A program made the position numbers and the translations under genes. DNA of 24,909 nt from Aureobasidium sp. EXF-3400 (Eukaryota > Ascomycota > Dothideomycetes > Dothideales > Saccotheciaceae). The notes beneath the pieces were generated by a model. That model saw nothing but the letters and a program-made list of their open reading frames with translations. It did not search any database and was not told the origin of the DNA. The stretch covers positions 1 to 24,909 of the forward strand of contig SWBL01000518.1 of the NCBI GenBank assembly GCA_024195585.1, in the 5' to 3' direction. This document shows positions 1 through 9,231 of the stretch, one piece after another (the stretch's first letter is position 1; each line of letters begins with the position of its first letter).

Positions 1-120
1 GATGATGAGCTTCGAGATGATGAGCTTCGAGATGATGAGCTTCGAGATGATGAGCTTCGAGATGATGAGCTTCGAGATGATGAGCTTCGCGATGACGAGC
101 TTCGAGATGACGAGCTTCGA
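1..120 (-). repeat. 15-bp tandem repeat (8 units) inside a coding exon
   Basis: Eight head-to-tail copies of a 15-bp unit (gatgatgagcttcga on the plus strand) reach the left edge, so the full array is longer. Read on the minus strand, in the frame fixed by the upstream exons, each unit encodes Ser-Ser-Ser-Arg-Ser with no stop. The few differences between units (TCT/TCG and TCA/TCG) are all synonymous. This indicates that the array is translated and that its amino-acid sequence is under selection. It is the C-terminal low-complexity part of the gene ending at 2198. Confidence 0.93.
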
Positions 121-2198
121 GATGTTGTATAATGAGAACTTGTAGCTCGAGAACTCGTTGCCGAAGACGTTGTGCTCCGAGCCTGCGAGATCGTGCTTCG
201 CGAGGTCGTGCTTCGTGCTGTTCTGGTCTCAGGGGATACTGCACAAGTCCCATTTATTGTTTGGCAAGATCCTTGGAACACTCGGGCCTCCCGTTCTTCG
301 GCAGCTTGGGGATCCATATTAATTGCAAACAAGTAGGGAAGCGAGTCGCCATTCGAGTTGTTGTATCCGCCCTGCACATATATATGTGAGTACTCTGCAA
401 ATGCCCTGGATGACTCAGAAACTTACTGCCATATATATACGGTTCCTCAGAGGATCGTATGCTATCGGAGCATCCCAAGATGGGTATACACCATCGACTC
501 CTGCGAACGGCGTTACGGGATGAGAGACGAACCTCGCGTTCGATGGCTCGTTCTCATCAAGTACAAGGGTTAGAATCGACTGTATCAGCCCTTCGGTATC
601 TGCACCGTATTGGATCAGAGGGTACGCCGGAGGCAGGATTGAGCCAAATATGATGGTGCTCGAACCATCGAAAGTGAACCTATAGTCGTCAATCACCATT
701 GACAAGGTGATTACTGTGCTCCATTTGTTCGATGCCAGATCATAGTACGCCATCTTGTCTTCGTGAAATAGGAAAACTTTGGGCCTATCTTGATCAGCAA
801 ATAGCCTTTTCCATCACAGCCTATCATTGAAACTCACTTGGACCATGATTCAGTGCACACAAGCCCGTCTCCCCACTTGTTCACTGGAAAGGGTGCATCG
901 GGGATCTTCACCGTTCTGTTCGTCGCATAGTCAACGATATACGCCTCTGTTGTCGGATTAGAAGTTTTGTTCCAAAGTCCCGACAAGAACAACTGAGAAG
1001 GACCACATGGAGTAGCCAGAAACACGCCGTTTTGAAGATTGGACGGCAATGCTTCAGCTGATACCAGTACTGTGACTTTCGCCGGACAGTTACGTGGCGC
1101 AATACAATCGGCATCAATGACATTTGGAGTCAATGCTTGAGACAAAATTCCATGCACAAATGGCCCGTTCGTCTGGAAGTAGGTGCCGAACACAACCATC
1201 TGTGCAGCTGTTATGGTCATGATGTTCAAGGAATCGGTAGTTGCCCACCAGGGTGCCTGCCAAAACTCGGCTGTGTCGCCCGCGGGCGTCCATGTTTGTG
1301 GGGGGTCTTGTCCCGAGTACAAGGTGTCCCCAAAATTTAACAATCTCCAATCTAAAGGTGCATTAGAGTCGAGAAGCGAGACAGTCCAGTTCTTAGTAGA
1401 CTGTAAGCCTGTTGCAACGTCATCTTGATTTGGGTGAAGAATGTCCAATGTGGACGAGATCTTGTATGATGATGTCTGACAGGCGATGCCTCCTCCAGAG
1501 CTATGGTATGTAGTAGTCAACGAAATCGGGAACAACGAAAGGTCACCTGGAAGGAAAACGACTGCGTCACTCGCGACGGTGCAGTCGCATCCAAAGATGT
1601 CGTTGATGATTGAGCCCAGAAAATCGTCTACAAGTGACCCGATGAATGCACCGATCAAAGCACCCACTGGACCGAAACATGCCCCGACGGTAGCTCCGAA
1701 AGTCACAGGACTCATCTTCTCAGCTAGTTCGTTTGTAAAATCGCTGAGATTGTCAAGGAAGCCTAGCAGTTCAATTAGCAAGGATGGGTTGGAAAAGGCC
1801 AGACGAGGCATACCGTCGGATCGGGCAGCGAGCGTCTCTGTGTCGTCGGAGAGATGCTGTAGATCGTCTGTAAAGGTATGGTTTGCGTTTGCCGAATTGA
1901 CCAAGGACCATATGATACTGATGTTGCTCGTGCTGGGAGCTGAGAACTCGAGATCGAAGTTAATTTGGTCTATGGTGAGGTAAGCTTGGTCGAGCACGTC
2001 TCCTAGGAACACAGTTTTCGAAGCGAGTCTTTCTCCACCGAGTTGAGTCACTATAGCATAGAGTGTTAAGGTATCAGCTTCAAGACTTGTTATCGAGTCG
2101 ACGGTAATGCCATTGACAGTCCACTTGTAGTTATTGTTTGCAGCCCATACAGCCTGGAAGACTAGCGAACTAGTCGTCCAAGCACGTCTGAAGAACAT
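1..2198 (-). CDS. Secreted/surface protein with kelch-like segment and Ser/Arg-rich repeat tail (partial, 3 exons)
   Basis: The protein is not recognised; about 696 residues are visible before it runs off the left edge. Exons: 2198-838, 784-427 and 371 to beyond 1, with introns 837-785 (53 nt, branch CTGAT) and 426-372 (55 nt, branch CTCAC). The phases agree (2, then 0). I chose the ATG at 2198 because the frame upstream opens only with TTG. The N-terminus (MFFRRAWTTSSLVFQAVWA) resembles a weak signal peptide. A Gly/hydrophobic stretch around residues 160-200 (GACFGPVGALIGAFIG) could be membrane-associated. Residues about 420-600 contain kelch-like pieces: a YDLASNKW strand, then YDPLRNRIYMAGGYNN, in which the GG is created exactly at the second splice junction. 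Several N-x-S/T sites fit secretion. The tail is Ser/Thr/Arg-rich and passes into the 15-bp repeat. Cell-wall or surface function is an inference. A membrane or GPI signal would lie outside the window. Confidence 0.75.
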
Positions 2199-3001
2199 TG
2201 TCAAAGAGCGTGGTAATACGACTTGTTCATGCGCTTCAATGAGCTGGGATGCGATTATATATGTTTGTCGTGTCCAGACCTAGCAGCTGAGCCGAGACAC
2301 CTAGGAACTCTTTTGCGCCACATCTGCGCCTGCTGTTTGCTAGTTAGCCCATCTCGACTCAAAGCAGGAGGTTTTGGGTGCTTGTGCGACTGGGACTCTA
2401 CCTTACTAAAAATCTAATCGTCGTCAGCTGCAAACTGTTTCAGCTGGAGAATCTAGAACGACGGAGCTTCGGAACTACACCTAGCGATATCAGCTTTGGT
2501 AGCTTCCCAGACCTATGGCTTGCCGACGAGATGAAGGGATCTCGAATTTGTGCATTGTCGGAGGTTGGGCTGATTTCCTGTTGTTAATGCATTCTATAGC
2601 TGGCTAAAACCATGACCTTGCTGTATGTGTGGCTAGTGTCGCGGGCAAATGTTCATGTTGTTGCTCGAACACTACTGGCGAATCTGTCCACCAAGAGGTC
2701 CAGTTAAAGGCTTTTTCGCGTTGAGCGCTTTCTATAGTTCGCGAATCAATGATTTTGTGATGCGATTGGCCAATTCAGCAGCAATGTTGACTCGTATTGA
2801 GAGTCGATGTCTGGGACTGGGTGAGCCCCAGCGGGCGCGACGCGTCTCGTTGCTGTCAAAGTGACCAATCACTTTCAACTACAAATGTCATGAGCCTTTG
2901 CCTACAAACCATCCACAACATATATCCATAGACATTCAGCCTTTCTATCTAAGTTTCCCACTTCCCAAGTCTCCACCTTTATCTGCCAAAGCAAAAAAAA
3001 G
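2199..3001. other. Intergenic, divergent promoters
   Basis: About 800 nt lie between two divergently transcribed genes. Only short open frames without family signal or splice support are present, and I see no gene here. The stretch from about 2850 to 3001 is C/T- and A-rich and ends in an A-run directly before the ATG at 3002, as expected for a fungal leader. Confidence 0.6.
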
Positions 3002-3502
3002 ATGGCACAAAAGATCTCCCCTTATTTCAGCAAACAACCCACAGCTCCAGAAGACACTCATATCTCCACCATCCTAGCTACAGCTTCCATAACAGATTTC
3101 CAACGAGTAAGCCCAAACTTCCAGAAACCCTTTTTACCCTTTTTGTCACACACACACGCCAACACAAATCCCCCCAAACAGCGCGTCTACACCTCCCTCC
3201 TCTGTATCCCCTCCGGCTGCGTAACTTCCTACGCCACTCTAGCCCACCACCTCTCCTCTTCTCCCCGCGCTGTAGGCGGCGCGTTACGCAGAAACCCTTT
3301 TGCGCCATACATACCCTGTCATCGCGTCATCGCTGCAAATGGGTTTGTAGGAGGCTTTATGGGAGATTGGCAAAGCGCGCCTAGTGGGGTCAATCAGAGT
3401 AAGAAATTGGAGTTGTTGACAGAGGAGGGGGTGGAGTTTACGCAGGAGGGCAAGTTGGTTGTTAGGGAGGGGGTTTGGTTTCAAGGGCCTTGGGGGGTGT
3501 AG
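3002..3502 (+). CDS. MGMT: Methylated-DNA--protein-cysteine methyltransferase (O6-alkylguanine-DNA alkyltransferase)
   Basis: This is a suicide DNA-repair enzyme that moves alkyl groups from O6-alkylguanine to its own cysteine; it acts in the nucleus. The family signature IPCHRVIAANGFVGGF is present with the acceptor Cys at about residue 81. It is therefore a catalytic MGMT, not an alkyltransferase-like (ATL) protein, in which this Cys is Trp. The DNA-binding helix-turn-helix with its arginine finger is visible (RAVGGALRRNP). The unspliced frame is 166 codons, but 3107-3181 is very probably a 75-nt in-frame intron (donor GTAAGC, acceptor ACAG). Removing it restores the family-typical TDFQRRVYTSLL and gives 141 residues. 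The intron has no clean CTRAY branch, only CCAAC, which is its weak point. The protein is short for eukaryotes and has no N-terminal alkyltransferase domain, as in compact microbial forms. The start context (aaagATGGCA) is good. Confidence 0.88.
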   Translation: MAQKISPYFSKQPTAPEDTHISTILATASITDFQRVSPNFQKPFLPFLSHTHANTNPPKQRVYTSLLCIPSGCVTSYATLAHHLSSSPRAVGGALRRNPFAPYIPCHRVIAANGFVGGFMGDWQSAPSGVNQSKKLELLTEEGVEFTQEGKLVVREGVWFQGPWGV

Positions 3503-4114
3503 GTCAGGGCGTGGAGTGCGATGGTGATTTGGTTGTGTGGAGTGGCTTGACTTATGCATGTTATGATTGAAAAGGCAACAAGAACGAAGGAGTGTGAGTT
3601 CTTAAGAGATTTGAGCGTTCGCAAGAATATCTACCAGAAGAGATGGGAAACTATACGACAGAATCTGTAGTATACATTGAATGAATTGGCTGTTACTATA
3701 GTACAAGCGAGTCGGGGAAGTCGTCTATCAGAATCAACCTTCTCGATTAGGCAGATGAATTGTCTACCGTATTCCTGTTGCCTATGTACAAAAAGTGCTG
3801 ACTGGAATTAGACAGTCACAGGAGGAGTGTGACCCAGTGAGATTTCTGCTCGATCGAACACATGTTCAGCGACAGCTGAGATATGGAGAGCAGGAGAGCT
3901 GAGTGCCTTGAAGACATACACTTCAATGTAGCCAATCCAGCCCATGGTTTCCCTCAAACAGGGTTGGGGAAGAGACTTTCGTATGTGCAGAGCATTATTG
4001 GCTGCTTGATTTTTGGTCATGGAGCGACATTGACCCAAACCATGTTCTTGAGCGCGTCGGTTGCGTCATGCGGTTGAAAATGCTTTAGTCTACGCGATCA
4101 GGTTATCAAGCATT
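3503..4114. other. Intergenic between convergent genes
   Basis: About 610 nt separate the convergent 3' ends of the alkyltransferase and the TPR protein. No supported gene is visible; short open frames here lack start context, splice signals or family motifs. It presumably holds two 3' UTRs. Confidence 0.6.
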
Positions 4115-5830
4115 TCAACCGATGAAGGTACCGGTTCGTTGAGGGGCAGCGGCAAGCTTTGAGTTGATGCCTTGAGCGATGAGATTCATGCGAGTCTCTT
4201 CAACGGCACGCAATTCGTCCTCCCACTTGGACTCCTTGTCTTCTGGCTGGCCACTTGAGAACCAGCTAGACCACGAAGAGGAAGTAGCAGGCTTAGATTG
4301 GGACTCTTGCAACAGCTTTGCAACCATGGCACCCCAGTTGGCGATACCAGTCTCAAGGCATGCCTTGCACTTGTCACGATCTTGGGGCAGAACATCGTTT
4401 GAGGAAGTACCACGCTCAGCAATAGCGACAGCTTGCTTGGTCCAGCCAAGACCTTCATCTTCGCGACCTGATGAAGCGGTTGCGAAGAGAATCTCTCCGA
4501 TGTAGAGCATAAGTTCAGCTTCAGCGCAGTCAGGGACGGAATCCGATTGGCGTAAGAATGGCTCATCACCAGACGGAGGTTCAGCAGGGTAGGTGGGAGG
4601 AGTGAAAAGAGACTTGACAATGTTGATGAAGGAACCAATGTCTGTGTTTGTTGGGTCAGAGACGTAGAAAGGTGTGTATTCCGACCTAGTCGCAGGAGCA
4701 ATGTCGATCGGAGAGGCGTGGCGGGCGCGGAGAACAGACAAGAAGATGGGAAGAGCGGAGGTGACATTGCCAGAACGAGCGCGATGCGTAGCGAGAGCGG
4801 TTGCAGTACGGAGGAGGTTGGGGCTTGGAGGGGTGGCTTCTTGTACACGCAGGATAGAAGTGTCCTTGTCAATGACAGCATCTGGTGCTGGCAGAGCAGA
4901 GGCAGCAATGTCAACAGCCCACTTGTACGTTTCGTCAGCTGAGTCGGTCAAGCCCTTGATTTCGAGCCAGTTGGCGTATGCCAGAGCAGCCTCTATCCTT
5001 TGGCGGCTAGAGAAACCAAGACCAGTCAAGACCTTGAGGTAGAAAGTCTCTGGTGGAGCGTACGCCCTTTCGCAATCTTCCTCACGGGGAGCAGACTCAG
5101 CACCAGGAGGACAAGGGTGAGGGTTGGGGTTCGAAGGACCAATAACGACATCGTTTGGGAAGATGATTTTGCGGGTAGTGTCGAGAACCATGTTATCGAT
5201 GTGTTCGGAAGCACGAGCGCATTGCATGACGACCTGGAAATAGCCTTCTTTCCATGCATATGACTTTTCCGAGATGTCGAAGGCTGACGGGTTGATGCCA
5301 CGGATATCATGCATGCCAGGGACAAGGGGACTTGTGCCTTTGCCATCGATATCGGGATTCTCGAGTCTCTCCAGACATCTTCTAAACTCAGTTGCGACTT
5401 GAGCCCAGTCGGTGTACTCGTGATCTGGCTTCACAGCGGCGTTGGCGCATCTGAAGTGGTTGCGCGAAAAGAAAGACCATTCGTCAGGGGAAGGGGTATT
5501 GCGCTCCAGGACTTCCTGGTTGATGCCGTAGAGAGCAACGACTCCGAGGAAGAAGAAAGACCATCCTATAGCGGACCACTTGGCGGCTAGCCAGACCTGC
5601 TCTTTGACATAGTTCTTGTTTTCGGTCGTCAGGAAACGCGCTGTCTGTTTCGAGGCGAAGGCGTTCCGTGAAGGTTGCGACAAATATGGAAGTTGCGGTC
5701 GAGGTGACGATGTGCGTGTAATGAGAAGGAGCGGGTGGTTCTGGGTGAAGAGTCGCAGCGACGACTGGTTTGGCAGTCGCCTGAGTCGCAGTGGCCGTAG
5801 CAGCGACGGCGGTCGTGATATCAAGACCAT
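4115..5830 (-). CDS. Mitochondrial inner-membrane TPR protein, Mgr3-like
   Basis: A single-exon 571-residue protein. The N-terminus is rich in Arg, Leu and Ser with almost no acids (residues 1-65), a mitochondrial presequence pattern. One membrane span follows at about 84-103 (WSAIGWSFFFLGVVAL), and then a long helical, TPR-like region with a conserved block (YTDWAQVATEFRRCLERLENPDIDGKG). The presequence, single span and TPR layout match yeast Mgr3, an adaptor of the Yme1 i-AAA protease that delivers substrates at the inner membrane. From memory, filamentous-fungal homologues of this protein carry a misleading 'maltose permease' name; nothing here looks like a permease. The start context (aaaATGg) is good. 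It is divergent from the Vma22-like gene across only 154 nt. That the gene is real is near certain; the Mgr3 assignment is moderate. Confidence 0.75.
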   Translation of the reverse strand: MVLISRPPSLLRPLRLRRLPNQSSLRLFTQNHPLLLITRTSSPRPQLPYLSQPSRNAFASKQTARFLTTENKNYVKEQVWLAAKWSAIGWSFFFLGVVALYGINQEVLERNTPSPDEWSFFSRNHFRCANAAVKPDHEYTDWAQVATEFRRCLERLENPDIDGKGTSPLVPGMHDIRGINPSAFDISEKSYAWKEGYFQVVMQCARASEHIDNMVLDTTRKIIFPNDVVIGPSNPNPHPCPPGAESAPREEDCERAYAPPETFYLKVLTGLGFSSRQRIEAALAYANWLEIKGLTDSADETYKWAVDIAASALPAPDAVIDKDTSILRVQEATPPSPNLLRTATALATHRARSGNVTSALPIFLSVLRARHASPIDIAPATRSEYTPFYVSDPTNTDIGSFINIVKSLFTPPTYPAEPPSGDEPFLRQSDSVPDCAEAELMLYIGEILFATASSGREDEGLGWTKQAVAIAERGTSSNDVLPQDRDKCKACLETGIANWGAMVAKLLQESQSKPATSSSWSSWFSSGQPEDKESKWEDELRAVEETRMNLIAQGINSKLAAAPQRTGTFIG

Positions 5831-5984
5831 TTTGTGATGTCTCGAGTCGCTTTCGAGGAATGTCGATTGCCAATTCCATCATCGAGTCTGGAAATGCCAA
5901 GACTCTGGAGCTTCCATCCGCAACCCCTCCATGCTCTTCATCCCTGCACCCAGTACACTACCAACGCCCCTGAAAAAAAAAGTC
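5831..5984. promoter_or_regulatory. Short bidirectional promoter
   Basis: Only 154 nt separate the start codons of the divergent Mgr3-like and Vma22-like genes, so they must share promoter DNA or overlap in their leaders. No clear TATA box is visible. An A-run (5973-5981) precedes the ATG at 5985. Confidence 0.5.
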
Positions 5985-6668
5985 ATGGCAGATGAAATAG
6001 ACAATAAGACAGAGTTGAGCGTAGACGAGCTTCGTGACCAACTGGACGCGCTGTGGGAGAAGCACCTCACCCTGTTGGACTCGTACCACCAAGCCCAACA
6101 ACAGATTGCCCGCCATTTCTCCTCAGGCTTCTTCCATCTCGCTCAGGCCACTTTCAAGTCGACCACTCGTGTCCGCTATGGTCAGGAATATTATGACGAC
6201 CGTATGCAAGCAACCACCCGCTTCGACGCTTCAGTCGGTGACCAGGACCTTCCCCATCTCGCCCTGAAAGTCAATGACACAACATCACCCTCCACCAAAC
6301 ACTCGACCAACCAATCGTCACATGAGAAAGTCGACGCGGAAGAGGAAGACACACCTGCTCAACAGCCTACTCCGCCCTCGACACCACCAACCGAGTCTGA
6401 GGAGAAGCTGTCCGACGGACAAAGCCACGAAAACAAGTCCGAGAAGGCAGATGACAAAGAACCAACACAAAGAAAAGTCCGCGATCCCATTCACTGGTAC
6501 GGCATTCTGGTGCCTCCTTCTTTGCGTTCGTCACAAATTTCTTTCAAGTCTGCCATCCAGGACCCCGTCGTTGAAGCTGCCAATTCAGCACAAGCTCTTC
6601 GTCATGTCAACACGGAAATTCGCAAACTGCGCAAAGACATCAAGAAGGCCGAGAAACGTGTCTCCTAA
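5985..6668 (+). CDS. VMA22: Vma22-like V-ATPase assembly factor (CCDC115 family)
   Basis: A single exon of 227 residues from the ATG at 5985; an in-frame upstream ATG at 5931 would add 18 residues. I prefer 5985 because of its better context (gtcATGG) and because the conserved region begins just after it. The N-terminal helix (LRDQLDALWEKHLTLLDSYHQ) and the motif SSGFFHLAQATF, followed by RYGQEYYDDRMQAT, are typical of fungal Vma22-type proteins. So is DPIHWYGILVPPSLRSSQ before the C-terminal basic coiled coil (EIRKLRKDIKKAEKRVS). The middle (about residues 95-165) is an acidic, Pro/Ser-rich disordered linker. Vma22 works at the ER with Vma12 and Vma21 to assemble the V0 sector of the vacuolar ATPase. 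Its stop codon is 17 nt from that of the convergent permease gene, so the 3' UTRs must overlap. Confidence 0.72.
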   Translation: MADEIDNKTELSVDELRDQLDALWEKHLTLLDSYHQAQQQIARHFSSGFFHLAQATFKSTTRVRYGQEYYDDRMQATTRFDASVGDQDLPHLALKVNDTTSPSTKHSTNQSSHEKVDAEEEDTPAQQPTPPSTPPTESEEKLSDGQSHENKSEKADDKEPTQRKVRDPIHWYGILVPPSLRSSQISFKSAIQDPVVEAANSAQALRHVNTEIRKLRKDIKKAEKRVS

Positions 6669-6685
6669 CATTAACCCATATCTAA

Positions 6686-8471
6686 TCAGTACGAATACCT
6701 GAACCGAGGGTTCTCAAAGTCTGTCAAATCCTCAATCGTCTCCTCGCTTGTGTCCATGTCCGATACCAGTCCAAACTCTGCATCTCTCTTCTTGTTGCGC
6801 TGAACCAGCAGTGCTCGCAGCGCGAACACAAGCACCACTTGGATAGCTGCGCACGCAATGATGAACTTGCATCCAGTCTCGTATACTGGGCTTTCATCTG
6901 CCAGGAATGCATGAGGTCCGCAAATGTTACCGATACAATATGCCAAGAACACAAACGCTGTTGCCGTCACTCTCTTGGTGTATCCGGCTACATTGTTGGC
7001 GGGCATCTGCAGCGCCAATACAAGAGATGCGACAAAAGAGCCAATCTGTGTCATTATCAGTACCATGTATCTCATATCGCTCTGTGATACATACCAGATA
7101 ATAAGACACCAGTAGACCATTCGAGTTGTGTCTCGGCAGCTTCCATACAAGACTGGTTCCAATATTGGTTGGCAAGAGGTACAGCGCCATGATGTATGTC
7201 CGGATGTTCTTGAACTTGGAAGCCAAGAATGGTCCAGTGAATACGAAGAACACCTGGAAAGCCCCAGAGGGAATGCCATATGCTGTCGTCTTGAGCGCAT
7301 CGCCATGTGCGATACCCTTGACGATCAACTTGCCGAAGTTTGCGAAACCTGTGTACGTCAACATCTGCATGTCACCAAGACACATCGTCACATACCTCCG
7401 TTGATGCCTTCATTGCACAAAACGAACAGGAAAAGAATCCAGATCTGAGGATCCAACAAAGCTTCCTTGACCTGTGAGAACTTGATCTTTGGATTGTACA
7501 CGCCAGTCCGGTTTGTCTGACTGCGTGCGATCAGCAGTGCCTTCTCTTCAGTTGAGAAGAATTTGGCAGTCATGATGTTGTTGGGGAGCAGGAAGAAGAG
7601 CACAATGCCCCAGACGATGGTCAAGCCTCCACAGAGCAAGAAGATGACCCCTAAGAATTGTCAGCCATGTTTTCGAACTTGATCGAGGAGATATCGACTT
7701 ACTCCAGACTGGGAAGCCATCCAGTTGACCGACGCCATAGAAAAGAATGCCTCCGACCATACTGCCAACTCCATTGAAACAGTAGAAGATGCCAGCTCGT
7801 GCAGGTTGTTCTTTACGGGTGAACCACATACCGACCAGCATCATGAAGCAAGGAGTCTATTTGCCATGTCAGCAGATCGCACAACAGCGAAGCATGGGAT
7901 CACTCACGATAGGAGCCTCAAGACAACCCAGAATGAATCTGCAGATGGCCAAGCCAGTGAAGTTCGAACATGCCGCCGTCAGCATCAGTACCGAACCCCA
8001 GGTGATGACGAAACAGCTCAACACCTTTCCAGTAGGGAAATGCTGCGCCAGATAACTACTTGGCCATTCGGAAACCAAGTATCCAAAGTAGAATATACTT
8101 GTCAACCAAGCATACTCGTCTGATGTAGTCTTTGTCGATTTGAACAGATCAAACACGGCAGCATAGCTCAATGCTTGTTTGTCGATGTATTGGAGCAGAT
8201 AGGTTCCGCAAAGCAATGGCATAAGCGTCCAGTTGACTTTGCGGACGAGCTTCTTGCAAGCAGCTTCGTCCTGAAGCAATTCATGCAGGTAAGAGTGGGA
8301 GAAGTTGTTGTCGCGAAGAAAGACCTCAGCTGCATCGAGATCCTCGATCACTTCGCCGGCTTTGAGGTCCATCTCTGTGGTCTCTGGAGCAGCGAGGGAC
8401 TTTTCTTTGATTGATATATCGTCTGTACGAGGATTTTGGTTGGACATGTTCTCTTTTGTAGATGGAGACAT
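6686..8471 (-). CDS. MFS permease, Dal5/allantoate-type anion:cation symporter
   Basis: Five exons: 8471-7908, 7856-7703, 7650-7396, 7348-7095 and 7045-6686. The introns are 51, 52, 47 and 49 nt with GTGAGT, GTAAGT, GTATGT and GTATGT donors; branch points CTGAC or CTGAT are clear in three of them. The total of 1587 nt gives 528 residues, usual for the family. Twelve hydrophobic spans are visible. Family signatures include YIDKQALSYAAVFDL in the first span region, LGCLEAPITPCFMM across splice 1, MPANNVAGYTKRV, and the C-terminal tail DLTDFENPRFRYSY. The family (Dal5, Tna1, Vht1 relatives) imports allantoate, ureidosuccinate, nicotinate, vitamins or similar organic anions at the plasma membrane; the substrate cannot be told from sequence alone. 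An ATG at 8504 is in frame, but the ATG at 8471 (caccATGt) has the better context. The promoter is rich in GATA sites, consistent with nitrogen control. Confidence 0.92.
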
Positions 8472-9231
8472 GGTGCGTCTGATCGGAAATGACACTGGAG
8501 GCATGAGGGAATTGAATCGAATTGAGTTGTGCAGATCTGCGAGGTGGACTTTGTACTCGCAGCACTTGCTATACCCTCAGCTGCCAAGAGAACGTGGTGG
8601 TCGGGAGATAACCTATCTTTCCCCTCTTTCTATCTGCATAGGGCTAGAAGCATAACTTACATGGGTCTACCGGCTCTTCGCAGGCCTATCAAAAGATATC
8701 GAATGAGCAAGAACTCACATCTTGAGTTTGTGTCTAACAGACGTTTGATAATGAGATGAGTTGCTCAAGAATCAAATGTGTGCAAAGCTCGTCGTTCTAC
8801 CGACTGACCTGCCTTTGTTATACGATTGTGCTTTGACCTCGAACACAACCGTCAACAAGCACTGGCACTCGTTCGAGTCAGTCATTATGTCTATCTCAAC
8901 TCCTTCGGGAACCCTATCTGTCTCTGCAGGTAAACTTTCTCTCCACCGTGCTTCCTTCTGCCGCTGGCCGAAGGCTTCCCCGCGATAGGCGGTTGCCCTA
9001 TCGATAACATCAGGTATCTGAGTACCTCCGACCTCACTCTTTCCCTATCTTCGCATCGAGTACTAGGGCAAGTATTCTGTTAGCATCACCAAGTTGCCCG
9101 CCCGGCCATCGTAACCACATTGATGGCCGTAACTCTAGCTCCGATGTCGTGATCTGCATTTGATTCCAGTAACCAAAAAGCGCCCATGATCCACTAATGA
9201 CCTTGGTACTTTTGGCCAAAGATCATACAGC
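8472..9231. promoter_or_regulatory. Shared divergent promoter with a dense GATA-site cluster
   Basis: This 760-nt region separates the divergent permease and carboxylesterase genes. I count eleven HGATAR sites on either strand: 8606, 8613, 8630, 8686, 8746, 8891, 8914, 8983, 8998, 9002 and 9045. HGATAR is the known target of fungal GATA factors (AreA/NIT2 for nitrogen, SreA for iron). Two of the sites form an inverted repeat, CGATAGG (8983) and CCTATCG (8997), with a 7-nt spacer. No coding gene is supported inside. Confidence 0.65.

Noticed and set aside
1..120. CRISPR-like or satellite array
   Set aside because: Units are contiguous 15-mers without spacers and are in coding frame.
415..753. 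Apparent stand-alone 112-residue minus-strand frame
   Set aside because: It is exon 2 of the 1-2198 gene; both ends are phase-matched splice sites.
4186..4914. 242-codon minus-strand frame
   Set aside because: Out-of-frame shadow, Leu/Ser-rich, inside the conserved TPR gene.
5484..5900. 138-codon minus-strand frame overlapping the Mgr3-like start
   Set aside because: It is an out-of-frame shadow of the Mgr3-like gene; the 4115-5830 frame has the presequence, span and TPR layout.
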